This document shows, one piece after another, positions 9,541-20,560 of a DNA stretch of 64,000 nucleotides. Under the pieces are notes generated by a model. That model saw only the letters and a list, made by a program, of their open reading frames with translations, was not told the DNA's origin and ran no database searches. This DNA is from Escarpia spicata (taxonomy: Eukaryota; Annelida; Polychaeta; Sabellida; Siboglinidae). The stretch covers positions 53,902,622 through 53,966,621 of the forward strand of contig OZ023213.1 in the NCBI GenBank assembly GCA_963995525.1, in the 5' to 3' direction. The position numbers were made by a program, and so were the translations under genes. Position 1 is the first letter of the stretch, and every line of letters begins with the position of its first letter.

Positions 9541-11930
9541 AGAAGAAAAACACAGTTTATTGGGTGTGAATATGTAGGCCTACTGTTCTCTCAGGGGAAG
9601 ATACGTGATTTAAAACAACTGCTGTTTGTGTTCATATGAGCAGTGTGAACATATATTTATAAATACTTTTCAACACACAACATTAGTTCCAAATGTTTTC
9701 TTTAGAGATACATTTTCAGAGACAACTAAACAGTGATTAGCCATCAACTTTCCAGCCTTTAAACCACGACATGGAAAAACACAACTACGTGATCAATGCC
9801 ACGTATCACAAGACGCATACACATGTTAATAGTCACTGAACGAACTGTTGTATAACCACCATTTATTTCTTAACAAAGGTCAGGTATAAGAAGCCATAAT
9901 GTTCTAATTGCACATGGTTACGAAGTTCTACCGGTCGTACCTTACACTGTTGACAAAATTTACTAAATGGCTAGGAAATACAGTTAAACAAAACAGCAAA
10001 CTTGTGAATGTATTATGGTACCATACGTAAACGCACACATATATGTACACATACACTTTTTAAATATTTACATATGCACACGTGAGTGTGCTTGGCGTTC
10101 GTGCGTGTATGGCAGAGCATAGAGTGTGCGTGCGGGTCGCATTACTTTCCGTGTTCGTCTACGATCATCTTGCACGCGCAACCAATCAGTGACAGAGCTG
10201 GCAAACAAGCAGAAATGCAGCTTGGTACTTTAAATAGGGGACTCGGCACGAGAATGCATCTGCCACGTAGTTGAACAGGGGTAATAATTGAAACACAAGC
10301 CAAACGTACGACAAATATATTCTACGAATATAGAAACAACTGAGTGAATGAACGTTGACATAACATTGTTGAGACTGTATTTATTATTGTTGCACACGAT
10401 TGTTCTCGATATCAGTTAGCCATTGTAACGACCAATTCTCAACTGCCATCATTTATATGCCTCTAAATAATTTATGTTGCAAATTCCCACTCTCCTTGTT
10501 TTAGCACAATAACCATATTTCGAATTCCTAGCATAGGAAATGTAGTTCAACCAAAATTGATGTTTTACATTTGTGTGTCTGTATCATGCTACGTAATTGT
10601 TCCAACTATGTTGATAACACAGTATTTTTGATAGAAGAAAGTTCGGTAATGAAACCTTTCCACTTGAGGTTTGTAAAGAAGTAAAATGCAGTGGTAAATA
10701 TTATAGCTCACTGACAATTAACACGTATGCACGTTGACGGCACGTTTGGGTCCATGACATTGAACACGTAGTCGTGACAAGAAAACGCTTTTGAGTATTA
10801 TATAAAGAAGGAACCTTGCACTTTTTATACTTGATTACATGATACTGGCTTTTATATGTAGATGCTGCAATGTAGGTAGATACGTTTGCAATTACAATTA
10901 TGTCTTTTTGCACGGTTGGTTTTGAGTATCCTAATTCTGTTCGCCTTCCTGGCACTTGTAGCTGTTTACGATGCTTATTGTACTTTTATAGACGTTTAAT
11001 ATATTTTAGATCTATATTCGGCCTCCATCTTAGTTGCATTGAAGTATGATCTATAGAGCGCTACCACACCCCCGCATTGTCCATATGTAAGTTTCTCAAA
11101 CCACACATTTGGAGGTATATAAATCTGGGGCATATAAACATATAAACACATGGACATTCGACAGAAATAATTATTACCAATTTCGCGTAGCTTGTATGTC
11201 AGATAACTACTAATACGACATAAAAACTTACTGATTTTATCTACGACGATTGTTTGTTATAGTATGGTTAATTTTCCGTTTCGGCAATAAACATATATAC
11301 AATGGCAACTATTACAACTAAACTCTTCTTCTGCCGTTTGTTCTATCTACACGAAGAAGAAGGTGGCGGACATCGACGGTGACATGATAGCTAGTTAATA
11401 TTAAATATGCCACAAAGCATCCTATCGCTCACCCGGGGTTGTTTTTATTACATCATCAAATGTAGACATTTCCACAATTGTTCCGATGCTGGCATTGAAC
11501 GTATGTTTGCTGTGTCTGTAGTCGATTATTCTGTTGACGGTGTTTCTGAATTGATTTCGTGGGCTCAGACACAATCACACACGCGCACATATATACACAC
11601 GCGCATGCGCGTGCATGTTTGTATAAATGAATTAATGAACTTTATATTTCGGTTACAAATACAAATTAGTGAACACATGTACAATGGATTATAAAAACAG
11701 AAAAAAATTGCAACCGTGGAGATCCTCTAGAAACCCCTAGTGGCTTATAGCAAGGACCAACGGAACATAATAATTTAACAATAGTTTCCTTGTTCCATAA
11801 AATTAAAGCATAAAAGTAGGACAGTAAGTTCTTCTGCAACTACATGAGTTTTAATAATCGACCAGTAATATAATCATGGACCAGTAATGTAATAAATCGA
11901 CAAGTAATGTAATAAAAACGACTAGGAGTA
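9541..11930. other. No gene recognised
   Basis: AT-rich sequence. I read short open frames on both strands and found none with a recognisable domain, signal peptide or codon pattern. Short CA/CG-alternating stretches lie near 10031-10110 and 11573-11612. Confidence 0.5.
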
Positions 11931-12420
11931 TAATGATGACGATGACGATGATGACGATGATGGTCATAAAGACAGTGAAGATGAAGATAGTAAATGATCA
12001 GGATGATCATAACGAGGTAGATGAAGACAATTAAGGGATCATCTTAGAAATTATGATGCTGATTATAGCGATGATGATGACGGTGATGATTATGACGGCG
12101 GTCATGAAGATGATAATGGTGGTGATGATTAGGACGGCGGTCACGAAGATGATAATGACGGTGATGATTATGACGGCGGTCAAGAAGGTGATGATGGTGG
12201 TGATGATGATAAGTTAATAGTGATGATAATGACGGTGATGAGGAGGGTGATAAATGATTATGATGATGACGAAAACGATAAAGAAAACACCTACGTCATC
12301 GTCGTGATGCAGATGATGATGATTATGACTATGATGGCGACGACTATTATTACTATTATGACGAAAATGATGAAGATGAGGGTCACGATTATTACGACGA
12401 TGAGGACGACGACAATGACA
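11930..12420. repeat. GAT/GAC-rich degenerate trinucleotide tract with a 39-bp minisatellite
   Basis: The plus strand is dominated by GATGAT/GACGAT triplets. Within it, about 12079-12195 holds three imperfect 39-bp units built on GGTGATGATTATGACGGCGG. Open frames through it are poly-Asp or poly-Met/Thr by composition, with no sign of a real protein. Confidence 0.8.
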
Positions 12421-12509
12421 TCTATTTCCTTACCAATCTCCTCCTCATCGTCAACCTCATGAATATTTGGAAGTCGGGTGTTAAGTGACTATGGTAATGT
12501 TACTATTAC

Positions 12510-13150
12510 TTACCCTCCAACAACGCGTTCAAGAATGTGTGCTTACAATTTTAGTTATTTTAGAAGAACAAACCATGTGCGTGCTAGTACGCTGTCGTGA
12601 TATTAACCTCAATACCCCGGTGCAAAACACCAGTTTACGGCACGGTAACGTCTTAAACAGACAGCGTGGCCGTCAAAAGTTTCCTTTTTAACATTGTTTG
12701 AACACGCTACCTTTCTGATAAAACATCGTGGTGTACATTATAAAAATAACCAGTGAAAGACCACGAAGCGACATGTTCTATTTATATGGCCCGAAGCGTT
12801 ACATCTTTTTATCCCAAACGCATTAAAGTTGCAGTATGCTTGCACAAAACCGCATTATTCCTCTAAGACACTGTCATGTTTTGGTAGAATCGTTTTTGTA
12901 AAAATAAGACGAAATTACTGGTACAAAAAGTGTTGTGTTTATTTGTAGAGGGTATGCAATAGCATTGATATATCACTGGACGATCGGAGTTTCACCACAA
13001 GTTGTCTTCATAATGTAGTCCCCTGGCTGTCTACTATGTGCGACATACTATAGTCCACAAACATGAGTTGTTCGAAAGTACGCCTGTCCGGGCAGATATT
13101 CATATACGTATAGTCTTCAAACTGAAAATGTTCAGCACAACAAAAGAGCA
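12510..13150. repeat. Dispersed repeat H, copy 2 (without the Penelope-like insert)
   Basis: It runs without interruption across the point where copy 1 carries the insert: 13009-13040 reads through TAATGTAGTCCCCTGGCTGT into CTACTATG. It therefore acts as an empty-site paralogue for the insertion at 8768-9380. Confidence 0.65.
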
Positions 13151-13154
13151 GAAA

Positions 13155-13685
13155 TTCGCCCCCCCAGGGATCAATTCTTGGACCCCTTTTATTTAGCATT
13201 TATATAAACGACATAACCAATGCTACTACATCGTTCAATACAATAATATGTGCTAACGATACTACCTTAACTACCAATCTAAATGCTTTTGATGATATAA
13301 ATGATAACAACATCAGTCAACATATAAACAATGAAATAAATAAAATAACCATATAGTTGCAAGTTAATAAAGTATCACTTAATTTTAAAAACAAAACTTA
13401 TGATATTTCATACCTCTTTAAAAAGATAACTATACCCACAATTAAAATGAATGGTATTGAATTATATCCGGTTGATGATTTCCAATTTCTAGACCTTACT
13501 ATTAACAAACACGTGTTAGAAAAAAAAAATCTGACAGACTAGTCGGATTCTATCTTTTTTACTCAAAATGTATAACGCTTTTATCTGATCTCATCTCAAC
13601 TACGCAATACTAGTATGGGGATGCCAAACAAATCGTTTACAGAAACTTCAGAAGAAATCTCTTAGAACTATAACATCTTCAAAAA
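13155..13685 (+). pseudogene. LINE reverse transcriptase fragment (family D-like)
   Basis: PQGSILGPLLFSIYINDI is followed by CANDTT where a live enzyme has YADDT, so a catalytic aspartate is lost. Then come VNKVSLNFKNKT, FQFLDLTINK and LVWGCQTNRLQKLQKKS, with several stops and frameshifts. It is most like the RT of the family D element just downstream (LNYGCTAWG, RIQKLQKKH). It is 5'-truncated at 13155 and stops abruptly at 13685, where it runs in frame into the ORF1 sequence of the next element. Confidence 0.85.
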
Positions 13686-13687
13686 AG

Positions 13688-14401
13688 TTGTCACGGGGGA
13701 GCGCAAAGCCGACAAAGGGCGACCGGACTCGTGGCAAGTCGTCAAGTGCCGCTGAGCCCGAAACAGTCATCGAAGTGATGGAACTAATGGCACCACTCCT
13801 TATCAAAACAATGGCTGCTGTCATGGGACACCAGGTGACAAACATGAAGGAACTGCTGCAGTGCAAAGATAAACAGATCAGTGCCCTAGAGGAAAGGGTG
13901 GACGTTCTGGAGGCAGAGGCGGACAAGCGAGAGCAGTACTCTCGCCGTCCCAACCTCCGCTTCCAGGGCCTTCCAGAGACGGATGGAGAAAGTACGAATG
14001 AACTCGTGCTGCAAACGATCAACGAGAAGATGGGGATGAAACTGACGGCAGCCCATCTGGAGCGTAGTCACCGCCTGGGCCCAAAGAAGGACACGAGCGG
14101 AAACATGAGGAAGCGCGCAATCATTGTGCGCTTCCGTAGCGAGGCAGTCCGAGATGAAGTTTATAAAGCTCGCACACAGCTGAAACGGCATAACGTCGAC
14201 AACGATAAAGACAAGGCCATCTTTATAAACGAAGATTTGACATCGAACAGAGCAGGACTGGCTTACAAGACGAGGGTGCTGAAAAGGGAAAAGAAAATAA
14301 CCGACTGCTGGACGTACTCGGGTAGGGTACTGGTGAAAACACTGAGTGGTGTAATTAAAGAGATTAGTGTTATCAAAGACATGGACAGCTGTGCGAAGTA
14401 A
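13688..14401 (+). CDS. LINE ORF1 protein: coiled coil, RRM-like and C-terminal domains
   Basis: The frame is open for 237 codons, but its first codon is TTG, not ATG, and upstream sequence belongs to another LINE fragment. The natural start was probably lost at the junction. A helical region (about 24-45) and a coiled coil (52-82, LEERVDVLEAEADKREQ) lead into YSRRPNLRFQGLPE and an RRM-like fold (87-165, with LERSHRLG at 124 and AIIVRFRSEAVRDEVY at 144). A C-terminal domain follows (AIFINEDLTSNRAGLAYKTR, then CWTYSGRVLVK). This architecture is that of L1-type ORF1 RNA-binding chaperones, which trimerise through the coiled coil and coat element RNA. No internal stop is present. Its GC content exceeds that of the neighbouring ORF2. 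Confidence 0.8.
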   Translation: MSRGSAKPTKGDRTRGKSSSAAEPETVIEVMELMAPLLIKTMAAVMGHQVTNMKELLQCKDKQISALEERVDVLEAEADKREQYSRRPNLRFQGLPETDGESTNELVLQTINEKMGMKLTAAHLERSHRLGPKKDTSGNMRKRAIIVRFRSEAVRDEVYKARTQLKRHNVDNDKDKAIFINEDLTSNRAGLAYKTRVLKREKKITDCWTYSGRVLVKTLSGVIKEISVIKDMDSCAK

Positions 14402-14584
14402 TATCATCGTCATTGTTTTTCTCAGGTATATTATGATGATATAGATTAGTTGCGATGTTTGTTTCTCTTGCTAGATGCAAGGCGATACATACTGTCTGCG
14501 ATTTCTTTCTTTCTCTGTATCCCCAGCTACTGACGCAACATTTGCTTTTCTATAATTATGTTATGGTATAGCTTGCGTCCTGCA

Positions 14585-14651
<67 letters not shown>

Positions 14652-15271
14652 TTTATGGTCTCGTTGCTTTCCTTATAATGGAAACTAATTGTAATGTGTG
14701 TCTTTCCTCCAATTAATTAATACTTATTTCCACAAATGTATTGAATAATGCAATTTGCTTTTCCGTATGACATGAATTATGCATAATTATTTACATACTT
14801 TATATCCTTATACTACTGGTTTCCACACATTGTTTACTTTTCACACTTACCGGCGTGTTAACATACTTTATAATACGATACAATTACTTGCAGTGGATTC
14901 CATTTAAATTCAATTAATTAGTTATCGCACACATAATGCAAATTCCAATTAGCTGGTCGCATTGTTTGTTTTTCGTCTTGCTAATTGTATTCTGATTACT
15001 ATTGTCATTATGTCATACCAGCGGGAAGACCGGTCCGGATACGTTCGGTCACGACATATATCATACATAATGTATTTTCTATACATTTCTTTTTTGTTTA
15101 TTATTACTGTGGCACAGACATGTATTTCTTGCATGATGACAGATATGACGACATGGTACACAGCATTGAGTATACTAACTTCGCATGACTAGGGTAAAAC
15201 AAGGCTTTTGGTTTACAGTGGACAGTCGTTTGTTACGCTATATGCTTCAAACTTAATTACTCATATAAAGA
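14402..15271. other. ORF1-ORF2 spacer of family D with (GT)n at 14589-14648
   Basis: Apart from the roughly 60-bp GT microsatellite, no coding potential or motif is recognised. The spacer is long for a LINE, so part of it may be foreign sequence. Confidence 0.6.
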
Positions 15272-18200
15272 ATGCTAACTAACGAATCATTCCCCTGGTG
15301 TCAAGGAGGTACTAGTGTGAATTCTCTATTTAATGTACTGCAGCTAAATGAGGCTGCTGATGAAGATTTTCAACCAATACGTCATTCGACATATTATGAT
15401 CTTGACAATTTTAAACTACTAGCAGAAACAAATATCGAACGGTTTAGTATACTTAGCTCAAACATATAATCTATTAATGCAAAATTCAGCGAAATTGAAG
15501 CCTTCTTAGAGGAACTTAACCAGATGAAATTTAAATTTAGTGTAATATGCTTTCAGGAATGCTGGCTCTCAGATAATGATGATCTATCACACCTACAAAT
15601 CGAGGGATATCATTGCATTACATAAGACAAAACATGTAGCACTAAAGGCGGGCTACTCATTTACTTAAGCAACAAATACAATTTCAAAGTTATTTTGTCC
15701 CTAAATCAGTTTCAACATTGGGAAGGAAAATTTATTAACATAAGTGGAGGTGGGCTCTTAAAAGACATTATCATTGGAAATATTTACCGACCTCCAAGAG
15801 ACCTCAGTGAAAATTGTAAACAGTTTTTTTAGCGAATTCACACCAATTATCTCATCCTTTGACAAATCAAAATCCGACATCATTATTGCCGGTGACTTCA
15901 ATATGAACCTTCTTAAAATTAACGAAAGAGAGGTTTTTGGTGATTTTTTGGATTTATTAATATCTTATAGCTTTTACCCCCACATTACACTCCCTACAAG
16001 ATTTACAAATAATAATAGAACACCAATAGATAACGTGTTTTGTAAATTAATCGATCCTGCAATAACACCAAAATCAGGTATTTTAACGAAACAATTATCA
16101 GACCACCAACCATATTTTACCTTTCTAAACAAAGTTCCCCACAAAGAACCACCACCTAAATATATTAAAATTAGCATACAAAATCAAGAAGCAATTTCCA
16201 AATTCATAAATGAAATCACCTCATCAGGTGTTTATAATAAACTTGATCAGTCACCTTTTGCTAATCCAAACATAAACTATACCATTTTACATGAATTAAT
16301 CAAATGCGCAAAAAACAAGCACATGCCATATAAAACAGTTAAGTTCAAAAAATACAAGCAGAAAAAATCAACCCGGATTACATTCGGCTGCTCAAATCAA
16401 TACGATGCAGAGACAAATTATATAAGAAACTCAAAATGACTCTGCCTGATTCACCTGAAAAATTAGCAATTCGGACTAACCTGATAAGGTATAATAGCAT
16501 ATTTAAAAAAAGTATACGAACAGCCAAACAATTGCATTATGAATCTTCTTTTAATAAATACAAAAATAATATTTAAAAAACTTGGGAAACGATAAGCGAT
16601 ATTCTGTCCAGAACACGAGAAAAGAAAAATTTCCCTAAATCGTTTATATATAATGACGAAATTATAACAAACAAAATGACTATTGCAAATACATTTAATA
16701 CATTCTTTACCACTATTGGCTCAAATTTGACCAAACAAATCAGCAATCCTACTAATAGAAATTACAGATATTATCTGAATGAGCAGTACAGTAATTCATT
16801 TAATTTTGAAAGTATTGACGAAGAAACTATATCTAAAACAATAGCTAATATGCAACCAAAAACAAGTTGTGGGTATGACGGTATTTCGTCACGATTACTA
16901 AAATTTGCTAAACCAGCGGTGATAAAATCATTAACATTAATTACAAATCAAATATTAGCTACAGGTATCTTCCCTGATAAACTTAAAATCGTTAAAGTAA
17001 TTCCAATCTTTAAAAAAGGTGACAATACCCAATTCAGCAATTACAGACCAATATCATTATTACCAGCTATATCAAAAGTAGTTGAAAAGATAATTTACAA
17101 CCAACTAGATTCCTTTTTCAAAAGGCAAAATCTCTTGTTCGAAAACCAATATGGATTTAGAACGGAACATAGCACTGAATTTGCTGTTCTTGAATTAACT
17201 GACAGGATAATAACACACATGGATAGAAATGAAATTCCTATAAATATTTACCTGGATCTTTCAAAAGCTTTTGATACCCTGGATCATAAGATATTACTAA
17301 ACAAATTAGAATACTATGGCGTAAAAGGAGAAGCATTAAGTTTAATTAGACATTACTTAACAGACAGAGAACAGTATGTTGAAATAGAGGAAGTAAAATC
17401 AGAAATGCATAATATTTCAACTGGAGAACCTCAAGGCTCAATTTTAGGCCCTCTGTTGTTTATTGTATACATTAATGATTTTGCCAAGGGCAGCCAAAAG
17501 TTTAACTTTATAATGTATGCTGATGATACCAGCCTGTCAGGTACTCTTGACTCATTTTCAACATATGAACAAAATGGAAACGTAGACGTTGCTATAAATA
17601 GAGAACTGGGAAAAATTTGTGATTGGCTGAAACTTAACAAATTATCTCTAAACTTAAGCAAAACTAAGTACATGCTTTTTACAACAGCCAGAAGAAAAAA
17701 TGTGACTTCTCCATTATTAATCATAGATAATACTACTATTAATAGAGTGGCAGAATTTAATTTTCTTGGAATAACTTTTAATGAACAACTTAACTGGAAA
17801 AATCACATTGACAAAATTTCAAATAGGGTTTCAAGGACGTTAGGTGTATTGAATATACTAAAACAGTTATTACCTCTTAATATAAAGATTATATTGTACA
17901 ATACACTGATATTGCCACACTTAAACTACGGCTGTACTGCTTGGGGTTACAAATGTGACAGAATACAGAAACTTCAAAAGAAACATGTTCGAATTATTAG
18001 TGTAAGCAAATATAATGCTCACACTGAACCACTGTTTAAAAGTCTTAAATTGTTAAAAGTAGAACACATATTGAAATAACAAGAACTAAAACTATATTAT
18101 AAATACGTACATAACAAACTTCCTGTTTACCTTCAAAATTTACCACTTCATCAAAACAATAGCATTCACAATTTCAACACACGTGGGCAATATAATATAC

Positions 18201-18291
18201 ACACAATCAGGGTACAACACGAATTTGCGAAACAAAGCCTCAGATACACGTTGCCGCATACTATAAATAATGCACCTGATTTAATAAAATA
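15272..18291 (+). pseudogene. LINE ORF2, family D: endonuclease broken, RT mostly open
   Basis: The endonuclease part shows SSNI then SINAKFSEIEAFL, FQECWLSDND, GNIYRPP, IIAGDFNMNLLK and LSDHQPYF, but carries stops at about 15467 and 15625 and a frameshift in a T-run near 15825. Further shifts lie near 16370-16675. The reverse transcriptase is open from 16676 to 18079 (467 codons): FKKGDNTQFSNYRPISLLPA, YLDLSKAFDTLDHKILLNK, GEPQGSILGPLLF, MYADDTSLSG and KLNKLSLNLSKTKYMLF. A TAA at 18077 cuts off the last 70 or so residues, which continue in the same frame to 18291. The RT alone looks recent, but no functional ORF2 product is possible. Confidence 0.88.
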
Positions 18292-18705
18292 AAGTTTACA
18301 CTCACAACTCACACGGGTTTGCAATGTATGTTACAAATTACTATTTGCAGACGTATCTACCTGTACGTACATTTCAACATTGTTATATTTGCCATAATGA
18401 GTGAATAACAAACAGGAATACATATTTTATGTGTACCTCGTTGGATGAATAACCAGTCGTCCATTACCATGTATGGTGTCATGTTATAGGCTTTGCTTTG
18501 ACTTAATCTGTTGACCGATTATTGCTACTTTTTATACACCAGGACTTGTCATTATTATGACCGGGTGGCTCCCACGAGAGCGGCTTTTTTGCCTTAGTGG
18601 GAATCTCCCTGACCCTCACGTAATAATTTATATACAATTCTGTGATCGTTATGCTTTTATATACTCACGTATTGAGTTATATGTATATGGGTCAAAATAA
18701 AAACT

Positions 18706-18707
18706 AC

Positions 18708-18740
<33 letters not shown>
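18706..18740. repeat. (CTGT)n tail of family D LINE
   Basis: About eight CTGT units follow CAAAATAAAAACTA, forming the 3' terminus of the first family D copy. Confidence 0.85.
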
Positions 18741-18741
<1 letters not shown>

Positions 18742-19750
18742 AATATAATGCACATGCCAACCCCTTTTTAAAGAACATGCGTCTTTTAAAGCTGGATTAT
18801 ATTTTAAAACTACAACAATTTAAATAAAATTGTAAACTTATAAATAAAAAATTACCAGAAAACTTTACTACCATGGTCATTATATACAATTCAAACATTC
18901 ATAACTATCGTACCAGAAACAGTAATAATATCTACATAAACCGAAAAATCCTAATTTTGTCACTAATTGCATTAGACATTCAATTATTCACACTGTTTAC
19001 AATGTACCATATGAACTCAGAAATAAGATTTATACCCATTCTCTCCAAAGCTTTTCAAAATACTGTAAAAAATACTTCATAAGGAATTATGAAACTGAAT
19101 GTTTTATCCCAAACTGTTATAGTAGTACTAACTAAAAATAAGATAAACCTTCCAACTTAAACGGTTTGTAAAGTTGTGTCTTGTTTAGTTATGACTACAC
19201 AGAAAGAATCACCATTACTGTAACATAAGACAATTGCAATTTATACTGTTAATAATTTTATAAGATGTTTAGGATTACGTATTTGTGTTTTTTAATTAAT
19301 ATTAGTAGGGTTGTCAGAACAGTTAATTACTATTAATTAAAACTAACTGCTTAGATGGGTTTTTAAAATAAATAATTTAATAATGTTTAACTATTTAATA
19401 AATGTTTTATTTTAACGTTAGTGTATTTTATATATTACTATTCTACTATATTGTTTTGTTTGTTTCATGTTAGTTAGTGTTGCATTTAGTTAATGTTAAT
19501 GAGTTAGTCAGTTAGTTAGCGTTAAACAGTGTCAATTAATGCTTATTACTTGCTGCAAAATCATATTTAAAACAATGATTATTATTATGTAATAACTTTG
19601 TATTAACATTATAGATTTAACAACAGGGTGGCTCTTATGTTAGAGGCATACACAATGCCTTAATGACAGTCTCTCTGACCATACATTTCTGTACATTTAT
19701 TTGCTGTATATAATATGTATTTTATGGTCGAATAAATTATTCTGACACTG
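18741..19750 (+). mobile_element. Family D LINE, 5'-truncated second copy
   Basis: It begins at AAATATAATGCACATG, matching 18008 onward in the first copy, and covers the ORF2 C-terminus (many stops) and the 3' UTR (GGGTGGCTCTTATGTTAGAG near 19626, CTCTCTGACC, then GAATAAATTATTCTGACA). It starts at the very base where the CTGT tail of the previous copy ends. Confidence 0.8.
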
Positions 19751-19984
19751 ATTCTGTCACAGTGATATGTTACTAGAATCTCTGCATTGCTACATCTGTT
19801 GGAATGTCTATACACCGCTTGCATAACATATAACCAGTAACATTTAAGTACATGTGTTAATTGTCATAAATCATACTGCTAACCTACGTTGTTGGTCGTA
19901 GACAGAATAAAACTTTTTTTGGTTTGTTAAGTGCTTTAAGTTGAATTTACATGTTGCATGTGCGTGTATGCGTGTGCGTGTGCT

Positions 19985-20230
19985 TGCTGTTCGTGCGTGT
20001 GTGCGTGTGTGCGTGTGTGCGTGTGTGCGTGTGTGCGTGTGTGCGTGTGTGCGTGTGTGCGTGTGTGCGTGTGTGCGTGTGTGCGTGTGTGCGTGTGCGA
20101 TTGCGTGTGCGATTGCGTGTGCGATTGCGTGAGCGTGGGCGTGTGCTTGGGCGTGTGCGTGTCCATGTGCGCGTGAGTGAACCTGTGCGTCCGTGCGTAT
20201 TCGTGAGCGTGAGCGCATGCTAGCGCGTGT
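19985..20230. repeat. Compound GTGTGTGC microsatellite
   Basis: An eight-base unit (GTGTGCGT) is repeated about 13 times to 20095, then GTGCGATT units and degenerate GT/GC alternation follow. All long open frames here are Cys-Val-Arg or His-Thr-Ala repeats. Confidence 0.9.
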
Positions 20231-20454
20231 CTATGCATTGTGTGTGTGTGCTCATTTGTGCAATTCGTGCTTGCTTCCTTGCGTCCTCCCTTGCTTGCGT
20301 GTATATAATGGAGACAAATAGTTCTGCCACTTCGCTTCTTTTTATCTGTAAACTGGGCACCCCCTTTCTGCGTTCGGCGCGCCAATGCCTATGCGTCAGT
20401 AAGTTATTTACCCCTTTTATAATATACTTGGAAATAGTTACTTTAGCATATTTA

Positions 20455-20560
20455 TAAATTTATCAACTACAAACTCGCGACTGTTATTGTTGAAATTATG
20501 CACGCGGCAGTTGGACTATTTTAGAAGCATTTGGTCACGCGACTGAACAATAAATTCTAA
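20455..20560. repeat. Diverged dispersed repeat, second copy of 8255-8345
   Basis: It shares the order AACTACAAACTCGCG, TTGTTGAAATTATGCACGCG, CAGTTGGAC and GGTCACGCGA with the first copy. Confidence 0.6.

Larger units (their letters stand above)
13686..18740 (+). mobile_element. APE-type LINE, family D, nearly complete
   Basis: ORF1 (13688-14401), an 870-bp spacer containing a GT microsatellite, a broken ORF2 (15272-18291), a roughly 420-bp 3' UTR with a GGGTGGCTCCC...TGGGAATCTCCCTGACC block, and a CTGT-repeat tail at 18706-18740. The 5' UTR is absent, because the left boundary falls at codon 1 of ORF1. A 5'-truncated second copy follows directly. ORF1 is clearly GC-richer by eye than ORF2, which is unusual within one element. 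Confidence 0.85.

Noticed and set aside
12220..12462. Met/Thr/Asp-rich protein in the GAT tract
   Set aside because: Composition is explained by the trinucleotide repeat; several frames are open and none has a domain.
13886..14413. 175-codon minus-strand frame
   Set aside because: It is antisense to the well-supported ORF1 of family D.
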